Assembly: GCA_030432635.1 (NCBI GenBank)
Contig: JAUIMB010000006.1
Span: 1-64,000, forward strand
Origin: Bacteroidia bacterium
GTDB taxonomy: Bacteria > Bacteroidota > Bacteroidia > Flavobacteriales > Flavobacteriaceae
DNA: 64,000 nt
Direction of reading: 5' to 3'
The notes beneath the pieces were generated by a model. It saw nothing but the letters and a program-made list of their open reading frames with translations, was not told where the DNA came from and searched no databases. Shown piece by piece: positions 48,654-58,195 of the stretch. The first letter of the stretch is position 1. Every line of letters starts with the position of its first letter. The position numbers and the translations under genes were made by a program.

Positions 48654-48666
48654 TATGCACGCATAA
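48654..48666. promoter_or_regulatory. Palindrome TATGC-AC-GCATA(A) between S9 peptidase and fabH
   Basis: Perfect inverted repeat just upstream of the putative fabH promoter; same 13-mer as at 39532 (opposite strand). Confidence 0.45.
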
Positions 48667-48676
48667 CGAATAAGCT

Positions 48677-48705
48677 TTGGTTTACTTGTAAATAGGTTAA
48701 ATTTG
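48677..48705 (+). promoter_or_regulatory. Putative primary sigma promoter upstream of fabH
   Basis: TTG (48677) -N18- TAAATTTG (48698-48705). Confidence 0.5.
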
Positions 48706-48763
48706 TTCTGTTATAGTAAATAAAAGTTTCCGCAATCGTAGGAAACGAAGCAAGAATTTTCCA

Positions 48764-49774
48764 ATGTACAATTCAAGAATAATAGGCTTAGGTAAATATG
48801 TTCCAGAGAATGTTGTTACCAATAACGATCTAAAACAATGGATGGACACCAGTGATGAATGGATTCAAGAGCGAACTGGTATCAAGGAGCGACGATGGAT
48901 AGATCCTGAGACAAGTGACGATACAACGTCGTCTATGGGTGTGAAGGCAGCTAAGATTGCCATAGAGCGCGCAGGTGTGACCAAGGACGACATAGACTTT
49001 GTCATATTTGCCACTCTTAGTCCAGATATGTATTTCCCTGGAGGAGGCGTTCGTGTTCAAGATATGTTGGATATGCCAACTATTGGTGCCTTGGATATTC
49101 GCAATCAATGTTCTGGATTTATCTATGCTTTATCTGTTGCCGATCAGTTTATAAAAACAGGGATGTATAAAAACATATTGGTCATAGGTAGTGAAAACCA
49201 TTCAGGAGGATTGGAACGTTCCACTCGAGGTCGAGGTGTTACCGTTATTTTTGGTGATGGTGCAGGAGCTGCTGTATTAGCTCGGGAAGAAGATTCAACC
49301 AAAGGTATCTTATCATCGCATTTGCATAGTGAAGGTGCCCATGCCAAGGAGCTTGCACTTGAGGGTCCTAGCACAGGACGTTGGGTCGATACCATTATGG
49401 AAGAAAACGATCCTGACGATACGTCATATTATCCTCATATGAATGGCCAGTTTGTGTTTAAGCATGCCGTTGTTCGGTTTAGTGAGGCAATAATTGAAGG
49501 ACTTTCGGCCAATAATCTAAAAAAGGAAGATATCGATATGCTCATTCCGCATCAAGCCAATTTGCGAATTTCACAGTTTATTCAGAAGAAATTTAATTTG
49601 AGGGATGACCAAGTGTACAACAATATAATGCGCTACGGAAATACAACTGCAGCTTCAATACCTATTGCCTTAACTGAGGCTTGGGAGGAAGGTAAGGTCA
49701 ATGAAGGCGATACTGTAGTCTTGGCTGCTTTTGGAAGTGGTTTCACCTGGGGAAGTGTCGTGATGCGTTGGTAA
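48764..49774 (+). CDS. fabH: 3-oxoacyl-ACP synthase III family protein
   Basis: LGKYVPENVVTNNDL, DTSDEWIQERTGIKERRW, RNQCSGFIYALSVAD, IPHQANLRI, GSGFTWGSVVMRW. Confidence 0.92.
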   Translation: MYNSRIIGLGKYVPENVVTNNDLKQWMDTSDEWIQERTGIKERRWIDPETSDDTTSSMGVKAAKIAIERAGVTKDDIDFVIFATLSPDMYFPGGGVRVQDMLDMPTIGALDIRNQCSGFIYALSVADQFIKTGMYKNILVIGSENHSGGLERSTRGRGVTVIFGDGAGAAVLAREEDSTKGILSSHLHSEGAHAKELALEGPSTGRWVDTIMEENDPDDTSYYPHMNGQFVFKHAVVRFSEAIIEGLSANNLKKEDIDMLIPHQANLRISQFIQKKFNLRDDQVYNNIMRYGNTTAASIPIALTEAWEEGKVNEGDTVVLAAFGSGFTWGSVVMRW

Positions 49775-49871
49775 CTAACTCCTTCGTAGGTAGAATCCTT
49801 TTTTTGATATTACATGCGTTATTTCCGAATCTAAAAAGTATATCTCTTTTGAAGGGTATTCAAACAAAACA

Positions 49872-49902
49872 AAAAATCCCAAAGTTTACCTTTGGGATTT
49901 TT
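49872..49902 (+). terminator. Hairpin element A (terminator of fabH or leader hairpin)
   Basis: AAAAATCCCAAAG-TTTAC-CTTTGGGATTTTT followed by TATTAACCAATCTAACTAAACACT tail. Confidence 0.65.
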
Positions 49903-50244
49903 CTGCTATTAACCAATCTAACTAAACACTAAAACTAATTCCATGTGAGTCTTTAAACTGATTAGCCTTAAAACTTATCACACATTGATTACGCTTAAGA
50001 CACTTTTTTATTTTATTCCTTAACATTTTTAACATCAATTAACAGCTGCCATAGTTTTGTTTAAATGACATGTCGAATCTTAATAGAAAAAAGAAGACCA
50101 AAGGTAAATGTACCAAAGGCCTTCATTACTATTAATCAATGTTGGATTTAAAACTTTACAGACTTTGTCGATAACATATTATACACATTACAAAGTCACA
50201 CCTAAATTTTGAAAAAAAACAAGAAAGATTTAGATGTTAAGGCA

Positions 50245-50274
50245 AAAACCCAAGACAGTAACGCCTTGGGTTTT
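50245..50274 (+). terminator. Hairpin element B (terminator or leader hairpin)
   Basis: AAAACCCAAG-n10-CTTGGGTTTT followed by AATAACCAAACATTAACACT tail. Confidence 0.55.
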
Positions 50275-50386
50275 CTTATTTAATAACCAAACATTAACAC
50301 TAACCATCAACTATTATATGCAGGCTATTAAATTTTTCATTTCTAACAATGTCGTCCAAAAGTTGAACATAGTTACATTGTTCATA

Positions 50387-52870
50387 TTATAAAAATCCAC
50401 CACTTCCGGATTTTTCGTTGTCATCACGTTGTTTACGTTGTAGAGCTCTGTATTTTCCACCACCAAAACGGTACGATAAAGCAATATTCCAGGTATTGCT
50501 TTCCCAGTTGAATTGGCCAACTTGAGGCGATGGTCTGTCACCTTCAAATTCAAATCGCATTGTATTAAAGATATCACTGTAGTTAAAACTGAAGGTGGCA
50601 CGTTGATCTTCCAGAAAACTATAACGCAAGCCAGTATTAACCATAAACATTGGTTTTCGAGTAAATTGCAGGCCTTTTTCTTCACCTCTATACATTGAAA
50701 ACAATGATAAGCTCAATTGCTTTGTGACTTTAAAATTGTTGAACAATCGGAAATTATAGACAATATTGTCGACCTCTAGCGTTGAACGTTCTATATCGTC
50801 TACGGTAGCAGTTTCTATTGGAGCGGTCAAGACTTCAGTAATTCCTTTTTGTTGTCTTGCAAACAAATCGAAACTACCATTTAAACTCCACCATTTTGTC
50901 GGTCTGTAGTTACTACTAATTTCAATTCCATAAGCAGTTGTGTTCTCAAAGTTGTCATAGGTTAGTATATTCTTGTTTAAGTCCAGTCGGTCAACGAATA
51001 CGGCTCTATTGATTTCATCTTCGACCAATCTAAAAAACACACCACCAGTAATTGATCCTTTTTCTAGCTTTCTGGTATAGTTGAATTCAATTGAATTAGT
51101 AAACTGTGGTTGTAGATTTGTGTTTCCGAAGGAAGAAACCAAAGGAGTACTCCATTCTCTAATTGGATTGACCTGTTGTAATCCTGGTCGATCCACACGA
51201 CGACTCACACTCATTTGATACGTGTTTTTATCGCTTGCCGTATAGGTGACGAATGCCGAAGGATACACTTGAAAATAATTGTTCTCAAAAGGTATGGTTT
51301 CACTATTGTTTTCCAACTGTCGAATGGCAGAAGCCTCTTCGTTTACACTTTCTGCTCTAGCTCCAACTTGGTAACTCCATTTTTCAAAGGTTTTGCCATA
51401 GGTGATATAAAGGGAATATATATCTCTTTTATAGGTGAAATCGGTAGCTGGTGTTGGAATGAACTCATCACCATTATTAGAAATGTCATCTTGGTTTTCG
51501 TTGACAGAAAGTCCCGTAGAACTGTAGTCAATATTGGTTTCAAACAGTCGTGCTTCTGCACCAATTTCAAGTTTGGCCTTTTCAGATAAAGGATTCGTGT
51601 AATCTAAATTAACAACAGTTTGGTCTCGATTGGTGTCAACAAAATCGGTGTAATCTGGTGGAAATGGAATATTTGTAAATCTGAAATTAGCCACTTCGTC
51701 TTGATTGAAAACACTATAGTCGACTTCTAAATCCAATTTTTCACCTTCCTTTTTGAACTTATGGTTGTAAACACCATTATATTGCTCGACTCTATTATCA
51801 GTGTCATTATTGAAGTTTTGACGTTGAAGCGGCTCACCTACAAACTGAATGCTTGTAATACCTGAGCCCTTTCCCTTGAACACGTTTTGATTTGTAAAGA
51901 AAGAGATGGTGTTATTGTCATTCATGTAGAAATCAACGCCTACTTTGTAAAGGTTCGATTTGTTGTTGTTATTGAATTTGAAGGCTTGTTCAGAGTTGTC
52001 ATCCAGCCTCAGGATATTCCCGAAGTTGTCGTATTTCCCTACGTTATTTCCATAGTTGCCATAGAAATTGAATTTTCCATTGCGATAATTCATGTCAATA
52101 GAACTATTGAATTTAGCGAAGATTTCCTTGGTTAAGCCAAAATTGACATTTCCATTGAAGCCGATGGTTGTGTTTTTGTGCAAAATAATGTTGATGATAC
52201 CACTCATACCTTCAGGATTATATTTAGCAGAAGGGTTTGTGATCAATTCAATTTGCTTGATAGATGTAGAAGGAATTTGTCTTAATAATTGTGCAATTGG
52301 TACATTTGACAATTTGCCGTCTACCATGACACGTACATTCTCGTTGCCACGCAAACTGATATTTCCGGTTTGCTGATCTACATTTACCGATGGAAGGTTA
52401 TTCATAATGTCACTAGCTGTGGCTCCTGCTGTTGTGAGGTCTTTACCGATATTGATGACCTTGCGATCCACCTTTTGTTGAATCGTGGTAACTTCAGCAA
52501 CTACAGTAACTTCATCCAGGCTTTCTAGGTCTTCTTCCAATTTGATTTCACCCAAATCAATGTTAAAATTGCCAGATCCGATGGTAACTGTCCGTGAAAT
52601 GGTCTTGTAACCTATATATTGTATCATTACTTTGACCTCACCTTCTGGTATCTTTTCAATTTTAAAGGTGCCGTCATCATTGGTAATTCCTCCAGTTATA
52701 GTTTGACCTTGAAGGTCAGTGACTAGTACATTCACATACGGTAAGGGCTGATTAAGTGAAGCATCAAGAACTTTTCCTGAAATAGAACCATCCCTAAGAT
52801 TGGAATTTGGAGAGTGTGCAAAGCCTATCATGGTGATTAAGACTACGCACAATTGCATAACTGTTTTCAT
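50387..52870 (-). CDS. TonB-dependent receptor / outer membrane beta-barrel protein with carboxypeptidase-regulatory N-terminal domain
   Basis: SGKVLDASLNQPLPYVNVLVTDLQGQTITGGITNDDGTF; plug domain ATASDIMNNLPSVNVDQQTGNISLRGNENVRVMVDGKLS; beta-barrel C-terminus (NIALSYRFGGGK). Confidence 0.9.
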   Translation of the reverse strand: MKTVMQLCVVLITMIGFAHSPNSNLRDGSISGKVLDASLNQPLPYVNVLVTDLQGQTITGGITNDDGTFKIEKIPEGEVKVMIQYIGYKTISRTVTIGSGNFNIDLGEIKLEEDLESLDEVTVVAEVTTIQQKVDRKVINIGKDLTTAGATASDIMNNLPSVNVDQQTGNISLRGNENVRVMVDGKLSNVPIAQLLRQIPSTSIKQIELITNPSAKYNPEGMSGIINIILHKNTTIGFNGNVNFGLTKEIFAKFNSSIDMNYRNGKFNFYGNYGNNVGKYDNFGNILRLDDNSEQAFKFNNNNKSNLYKVGVDFYMNDNNTISFFTNQNVFKGKGSGITSIQFVGEPLQRQNFNNDTDNRVEQYNGVYNHKFKKEGEKLDLEVDYSVFNQDEVANFRFTNIPFPPDYTDFVDTNRDQTVVNLDYTNPLSEKAKLEIGAEARLFETNIDYSSTGLSVNENQDDISNNGDEFIPTPATDFTYKRDIYSLYITYGKTFEKWSYQVGARAESVNEEASAIRQLENNSETIPFENNYFQVYPSAFVTYTASDKNTYQMSVSRRVDRPGLQQVNPIREWSTPLVSSFGNTNLQPQFTNSIEFNYTRKLEKGSITGGVFFRLVEDEINRAVFVDRLDLNKNILTYDNFENTTAYGIEISSNYRPTKWWSLNGSFDLFARQQKGITEVLTAPIETATVDDIERSTLEVDNIVYNFRLFNNFKVTKQLSLSLFSMYRGEEKGLQFTRKPMFMVNTGLRYSFLEDQRATFSFNYSDIFNTMRFEFEGDRPSPQVGQFNWESNTWNIALSYRFGGGKYRALQRKQRDDNEKSGSGGFL

Positions 52871-53026
52871 TATTTTTGATTGATTAGTATTTTAAGCATT
52901 TTTGGTTGTTGCAATAGAGACGACAATTAATTGCATGTGTTACTTTTTTTAACAATAGTTAACACCCTTTTAACATTACGCATCAAGTCATGTTATTGAA
53001 TCTTATTTTTGTACAAAACGAATACA

Positions 53027-53389
53027 ATGTCTAAAAAAACTTTGGTGTTAGGTGCGTCCTTAAAGCCTCAGCGTTATTCTAATCTCGCCATTAGAAGATT
53101 AGTAGCTTATAATAATGAAGTTGTAGCCTATGGCTTAATTGAAGGTGAGGTTTCAGGAATCACTATCGATTCTCAATTGATATCATATCCTGATATTGAC
53201 ACAGTGACCTTGTATTTAAATCCAGAACGTCAAAAAGCGTATTATGATTATGTCCTATCATTGCGTCCAAGGCGTGTGATTTTTAATCCTGGAACTGAAA
53301 ACCCAGAGTTTCAACACCTATTGAGAAAAGAACAGGTGTATTATGAAGAGGCTTGTACTTTGGTTTTGTTATCTACAGATCAGTATTGA
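53027..53389 (+). CDS. CoA-binding domain protein
   Basis: KKTLVLGASLKPQRYSNLAIRRLVAYNNEVVAYGL...FNPGTENPEFQ. ORF track uses a TTG at 53009; ATG 53027 is more likely. Confidence 0.82.
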   Translation: MSKKTLVLGASLKPQRYSNLAIRRLVAYNNEVVAYGLIEGEVSGITIDSQLISYPDIDTVTLYLNPERQKAYYDYVLSLRPRRVIFNPGTENPEFQHLLRKEQVYYEEACTLVLLSTDQY

Positions 53390-54836
53390 TAGACGGTTTT
53401 TTTGTAATCAATAGGAGTCCGAAAAAGGTCAGGAGCCCATTAATGATCAAAATCTCAAATCCTATTTGGTATCCATTCAATAGTCTAACAGAATACAAGT
53501 TAATTAAGTAGGATACAATTGGAGCTATAATTGCAATAACCCAAACGTAACGGTCTTTGATGTGTTTAGCAGTTAAGATACCAAATGCAAACAAACCTAA
53601 AAGTGGTCCGTAGGTATATCCAGCAGCTTTAAATAGTTCCCATATTACTGAAACATCTTTAAAAAGTAGATCAAATAAAATAATTACAGCGATTAAAATA
53701 AAACTGAATAAGATGTGTATCTGTTTACGCACTCGTTTTTGGCTCGTTTTTGGTTTTTTGTCCAGTTCAATGATATCAATACAGAATGCAGTTGTTAATG
53801 ATGTTAAAGCACTATCTGCACTAGAATAGGCTGCGGCAATCAAACCTAATAAAAAGAATGCAGAAGTGACCATTCCAATTTCAGGAAGCATTGCAATAGT
53901 GGGAAATAAATCGTCCTTCTTAGCAGTGATACCGTGTGCTTCGGCGTACTGGGTTAGCAGTAATCCCAAAGCCAGGAACAATATATTTACAAATACGATG
54001 ATAACGCTAAAGCTAACCATGTTTTTTTGGGCATCCTTAAGGTTCTTACACGTGAGGTTTTTCTGCATCATATCTTGATCCAATCCAGTCATTGTTATGG
54101 TAATGAATATACCTGCTAGAAAGCTTTTCCAAAAATATTGGGCATCATTTCCATTTTCAAAGAAAAATATTTTACTGAGTTTATTGTCCTTCACATTTGT
54201 ATAGATTTCAGAAATCCCATTTAAATCTAAAGCAGAAGCCAAAAATGAAATGGTCACCACTACAGAGATGAGCATGAAAAGCGTTTGGAGTGTATCGGTA
54301 AAAATAATAGTCTTGATGCCTCCTTTAAACGTGTAGAGCCATATTAAGGCTATGGTGATAATAACGGTTACAGGAAAAGGAATGTTTAGGTTGTTGAAAA
54401 TCAACAACTGAAGTACCTTGGCCACCAAAAATAAACGAAATGCAGCACCAACCGTTCGTGATATCAAAAAAGCAATAGAGCCAGTTTTATAGCTGGTATT
54501 TCCAAAGCGTTCTTTTAGGTATGTGTAAATAGATGTGAGATTCATCTTGTAATACAGTGGCAATAGCACATAAGCAATGATGAGGTATCCGAAAAAGTAA
54601 CCTAGAACAACTTGAAAATAGCCAAATTGCTTGGCTTCAACTGCGCCTGGAACTGAAATAAAAGTGACACCAGAGAGAGAGGCACCAATCATTCCAAAGG
54701 CTACAAGGTACCATGGTGCAGATTTATTCGCCTTAAAAAACGCATCATTAGAATCTTCCTTTCCAGTAAAATAAGAGATTAAAATAAGTACACCAAAATA
54801 GGCTAAGATTAGAATTATGATAGCGTTTGTCGACAT
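53373..54836 (-). CDS. Sodium:solute symporter family protein
   Basis: Polytopic; GMIGASLSGVTFISVPGAV, GLIAAAYSSADSALTSLTTAFCIDI. Confidence 0.9.
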   Translation of the reverse strand: MSTNAIIILILAYFGVLILISYFTGKEDSNDAFFKANKSAPWYLVAFGMIGASLSGVTFISVPGAVEAKQFGYFQVVLGYFFGYLIIAYVLLPLYYKMNLTSIYTYLKERFGNTSYKTGSIAFLISRTVGAAFRLFLVAKVLQLLIFNNLNIPFPVTVIITIALIWLYTFKGGIKTIIFTDTLQTLFMLISVVVTISFLASALDLNGISEIYTNVKDNKLSKIFFFENGNDAQYFWKSFLAGIFITITMTGLDQDMMQKNLTCKNLKDAQKNMVSFSVIIVFVNILFLALGLLLTQYAEAHGITAKKDDLFPTIAMLPEIGMVTSAFFLLGLIAAAYSSADSALTSLTTAFCIDIIELDKKPKTSQKRVRKQIHILFSFILIAVIILFDLLFKDVSVIWELFKAAGYTYGPLLGLFAFGILTAKHIKDRYVWVIAIIAPIVSYLINLYSVRLLNGYQIGFEILIINGLLTFFGLLLITKKPSINTDL

Positions 54837-54974
54837 GTTTAGGAGTTTGGCGGAATTTCAAGTCAAAAGTCTTACTTTTGCTAAAAAATTGCAAACAATA
54901 ATAAGTATTTAATAATTAGCGTATATACATGATTGCTGAAAATTTGCATGTATGAGGCCTCTATACCGATTAAA

Positions 54975-57473
54975 ATGAAAAATTACATCCTACTATTCAC
55001 ATTTTTATGTGCGTCCTTCTCGATTTTTTCGCAAGATTATAGACAAATGATTGCTCAAGGTACATACACAGTTGCCGAAATCCAAGCGGCTGCCGAAATC
55101 CACTTTGCAGAGGTTGGAACCGAACGTGGTAAAGGGTATAAGCCCTACAAACGATGGGAATATCAAGCCTTGCGAAATATGGATGAAAATGGCATGCTAA
55201 AAACACCACAGTTCTATTTCAATGAACTTGAAAATTATAATCAATATTTAAATGAAAACTTTTCTTCGGCAAGAACAACTGTTGGTTCATGGGAGCAAAT
55301 GGGACCTACTTCTTGGAATGCTACAAGTGGGTGGAACCCTGGAGTTGGTCGTATAACGGCTCTTGCTGTTGAAGAGACAAACCCAATGCATATCATTGCT
55401 GGTGCCAATACAGGTGGTGTTTGGAGATCTATTGATGGAGGTGCAACTTGGACGGTCCTTACAGATGAGTTGTCTAATCTTGTAGTCTATGCACTTGCCA
55501 TTGATCCAACGGACAGCACAACTTATTTTTGGGGCTCTAGTAGTGGTACAATATTTAAATCTACCGATAGTGGAGCTACATGGAATGTACTTGCTGATAC
55601 AGGTGGTGGAAACGTTAACAAGATATTGATTGATCCTTCCAATACAGATAAAATGTACTGTTCTGTAGAAAGTGGAGGAATTTTTAAATCTATTGATGGT
55701 GGACAGAATTGGGATAGAATACTCTCTTTTATAAGTAATGGTTATGATGTCGAATTTAAACCAGATGGCTTATATAGTACAATATATGCTTCAAGTGGAG
55801 GCGTGTTTATTTCAACAGATGCAGGTGATACGTTTTCCCAGATTCCTGGGTTTGGAGGTGGAGCAAAAATGATAGGTGTATCCGAAAATGATCCTTCGGT
55901 AGTCTATGTTGTTGAAGCTGCTGGTGGTGGCTTCGGAAATTTATATAAATCTACAAACTCTGGAGCAGATTTCACGACTTTAAATCACGCTGGAAAAAAT
56001 TATTTTGGATACAGTTCAGATCCTGAAGATCCTGATGATGCTGGTACTGGGCAAGCACCAAGAGATATGGATATCGCAGTCAATCCGAGCGATGTTAATG
56101 ACGTCCATATTGCTGGAATCAATACATGGCGATCTACTGATGGAGGCCTCAATTTCAATATCACGTCTCAGTGGGTTCCTGGTAGTGCCAATGCACAAAA
56201 TATAGGGTATTGTCATGCTGATGTTGATATACTTCAATATATCAATGATAAGCTGTATGTAGGAACCGATGGCGGAATCTTCGTTGCCGATACACCAACT
56301 ATAGTTAATGCTTCTTACTACAGGGATTTAACTTCAGGCATGGGAATTAGACAGTTCTACAAGATTGGTTTAAGTCAAACAGATCCTGTAATTGTCACAG
56401 GAGGATCCCAAGATAATGGGAGTTCTGTTTTGGGCGCAAATGGAAACTGGACAGATTGGCTTGGTGCTGATGGCATGGAAGGCTTTGTAGACAAGAACAA
56501 TCCTAATGTGATCTATGGAACATCGCAGTTCGGTAGTTTATATAAATCAACAAATGGAGGCGTTTCATTAGCTTCGATAAATACACCTTCATCAGGTAAT
56601 TGGGTAACGCCTTTCGAACAAGATCCTATTAATGCAAATACCCTGTATACAGGATATAATCAAGTGTATAAGTCAACCGATGGTGGCTTGAATTGGGAAA
56701 CAGTATCCCAGAGCTTCGGTGGAGATCTCGATCATCTAAAAATTGCCCAAACAAACGGTAATATCCAATATGCGGCTCGTGGTTCTCAACTCTACAAGAA
56801 TTCTTTTGTTGGAATCATCGATAATTGGACCCAATTAAATGGTTATGCTGGATCTATTAATTCTATAGCGATCCATCCTTCAGATCCCAATAAAGTTGCT
56901 ATTGCAACAACCAGTTCTCAAAAGGTATATGTATCTACCAATGGCGGAAGTTCTTGGGATTCTTACAAGTTAAACTTACCAAATTTTAGTGCACAAGCCT
57001 TAGTTTGGGATGATAATGGAGAAGATGGTTTGTATCTAGGAATGAATTACGGAGTCTATTATATTGATAATACTTTTACCGAATGGCAACCTTTCAGTAA
57101 TGGGCTTCCGAACGTTATTATTAGTGAACTGGAAATTAATACTGCTGATGGTAAAATCTATGCTGGTACTTATGGTCGTGGGTTATGGCGTTCAAATTTG
57201 TTTGATGATACATTGAGTCTTGAGGAGTTTGAGCTTAGTCGTCTTAACATGTACCCAAATCCTACAAACAAAGAAGTTACTTTGGCTTGGGATTTAAGTG
57301 ACGATGTATCTATAAGAATATACAATGCTTTAGGAAAGTTGATGTATTTTTCCAAAAGCGAAAATTTAACCCAACCAAAAACCATCGATGTCTCAAGTTA
57401 TGCTTCGGGACTATATTTCGTCAAAGTGAATAACCAAAGCGGAGTTGTAACCAAAAAGCTAACAATAAAGTAA
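54975..57473 (+). CDS. BNR/VPS10-like repeat secreted protein with T9SS type A sorting domain
   Basis: Repeats of KSTDGGxxW; C-terminal LNMYPNPTNKEVTLAWDLSDDVSIRIYNALGK...DVSSYASGLYFVKVNNQSGVVTKKLTIK. Likely start MKNYILLFTFLCASFSIFSQ at 54975. Confidence 0.88.
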   Translation: MKNYILLFTFLCASFSIFSQDYRQMIAQGTYTVAEIQAAAEIHFAEVGTERGKGYKPYKRWEYQALRNMDENGMLKTPQFYFNELENYNQYLNENFSSARTTVGSWEQMGPTSWNATSGWNPGVGRITALAVEETNPMHIIAGANTGGVWRSIDGGATWTVLTDELSNLVVYALAIDPTDSTTYFWGSSSGTIFKSTDSGATWNVLADTGGGNVNKILIDPSNTDKMYCSVESGGIFKSIDGGQNWDRILSFISNGYDVEFKPDGLYSTIYASSGGVFISTDAGDTFSQIPGFGGGAKMIGVSENDPSVVYVVEAAGGGFGNLYKSTNSGADFTTLNHAGKNYFGYSSDPEDPDDAGTGQAPRDMDIAVNPSDVNDVHIAGINTWRSTDGGLNFNITSQWVPGSANAQNIGYCHADVDILQYINDKLYVGTDGGIFVADTPTIVNASYYRDLTSGMGIRQFYKIGLSQTDPVIVTGGSQDNGSSVLGANGNWTDWLGADGMEGFVDKNNPNVIYGTSQFGSLYKSTNGGVSLASINTPSSGNWVTPFEQDPINANTLYTGYNQVYKSTDGGLNWETVSQSFGGDLDHLKIAQTNGNIQYAARGSQLYKNSFVGIIDNWTQLNGYAGSINSIAIHPSDPNKVAIATTSSQKVYVSTNGGSSWDSYKLNLPNFSAQALVWDDNGEDGLYLGMNYGVYYIDNTFTEWQPFSNGLPNVIISELEINTADGKIYAGTYGRGLWRSNLFDDTLSLEEFELSRLNMYPNPTNKEVTLAWDLSDDVSIRIYNALGKLMYFSKSENLTQPKTIDVSSYASGLYFVKVNNQSGVVTKKLTIK

Positions 57474-57491
57474 GTTTGTTTCCATAGATGG

Positions 57492-57524
57492 AAAAATCAC
57501 TCCTTCAAAAGATTAGTGGTTTTT
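57492..57524 (+). terminator. Terminator downstream of the T9SS substrate gene
   Basis: AAAAATCACT...AGTGGTTTTT. Confidence 0.5.
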
Positions 57525-57570
57525 GTATAACTTGAACTTAAATTGCATTTCAAATTGTAAATTCGCATTT

Positions 57571-58188
57571 ATGGAATTCTCTTCTAAACTATTGGAAAAT
57601 GCGGTGGACGAAATGTCGCAATTACCAGGAATAGGTAAGCGTACAGCACTTCGATTAGTGTTGCATCTACTGCGACAACCAAAAGAGCAAACACTCAATT
57701 TTTCAAAGGCTCTGAGTGCCATGCGTACTGAAATTAAATTCTGTAAAAACTGTCATAATATTAGTGATACAGATTGTTGTGAGATTTGCGCGAACCCTAA
57801 TAGAAGAGAGGATATCGTTTGTGTTGTCGAAGACATTCGGGATGTTATGGCTATAGAAAACACAAGCTCATTCAAAGGGTTATATCATGTGTTGGGAGGA
57901 AAAATTTCACCTATGGATGGTGTCGGTCCCAATGAACTAAATATTCAATCCTTGGTGGATAAGGTGAAGCAAGGAAAAATAAAAGAGCTTATTTTTGCTT
58001 TGGGTTCTACGATGGAAGGCGACACAACCAATTTTTATATTTATAAGCAGATACAGGGTTTCGAAATAGAAACATCAACCATCGCCAGAGGTATTTCAGT
58101 GGGAAATGAACTCGAATATACCGATGAGGTCACACTTGGTCGTAGCATAATCAATAGAATTCCTTTTGAGGCGTCCTTAAAATCCTAA
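57571..58188 (+). CDS. recR: Recombination mediator RecR
   Basis: [20 protein letters not shown], four-Cys zinc motif [16 protein letters not shown], Toprim [17 protein letters not shown] at 57571 preferred over 57523. Confidence 0.95.
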   Translation: MEFSSKLLENAVDEMSQLPGIGKRTALRLVLHLLRQPKEQTLNFSKALSAMRTEIKFCKNCHNISDTDCCEICANPNRREDIVCVVEDIRDVMAIENTSSFKGLYHVLGGKISPMDGVGPNELNIQSLVDKVKQGKIKELIFALGSTMEGDTTNFYIYKQIQGFEIETSTIARGISVGNELEYTDEVTLGRSIINRIPFEASLKS

Positions 58189-58195
58189 TCTTTGG

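Noticed and set aside
50314-50685. 123-aa minus ORF overlapping the receptor 3' end, and plus ORFs at 50513, 51215, 51887, 52092
   Set aside because: Shadow ORFs of the TonB-dependent receptor gene.
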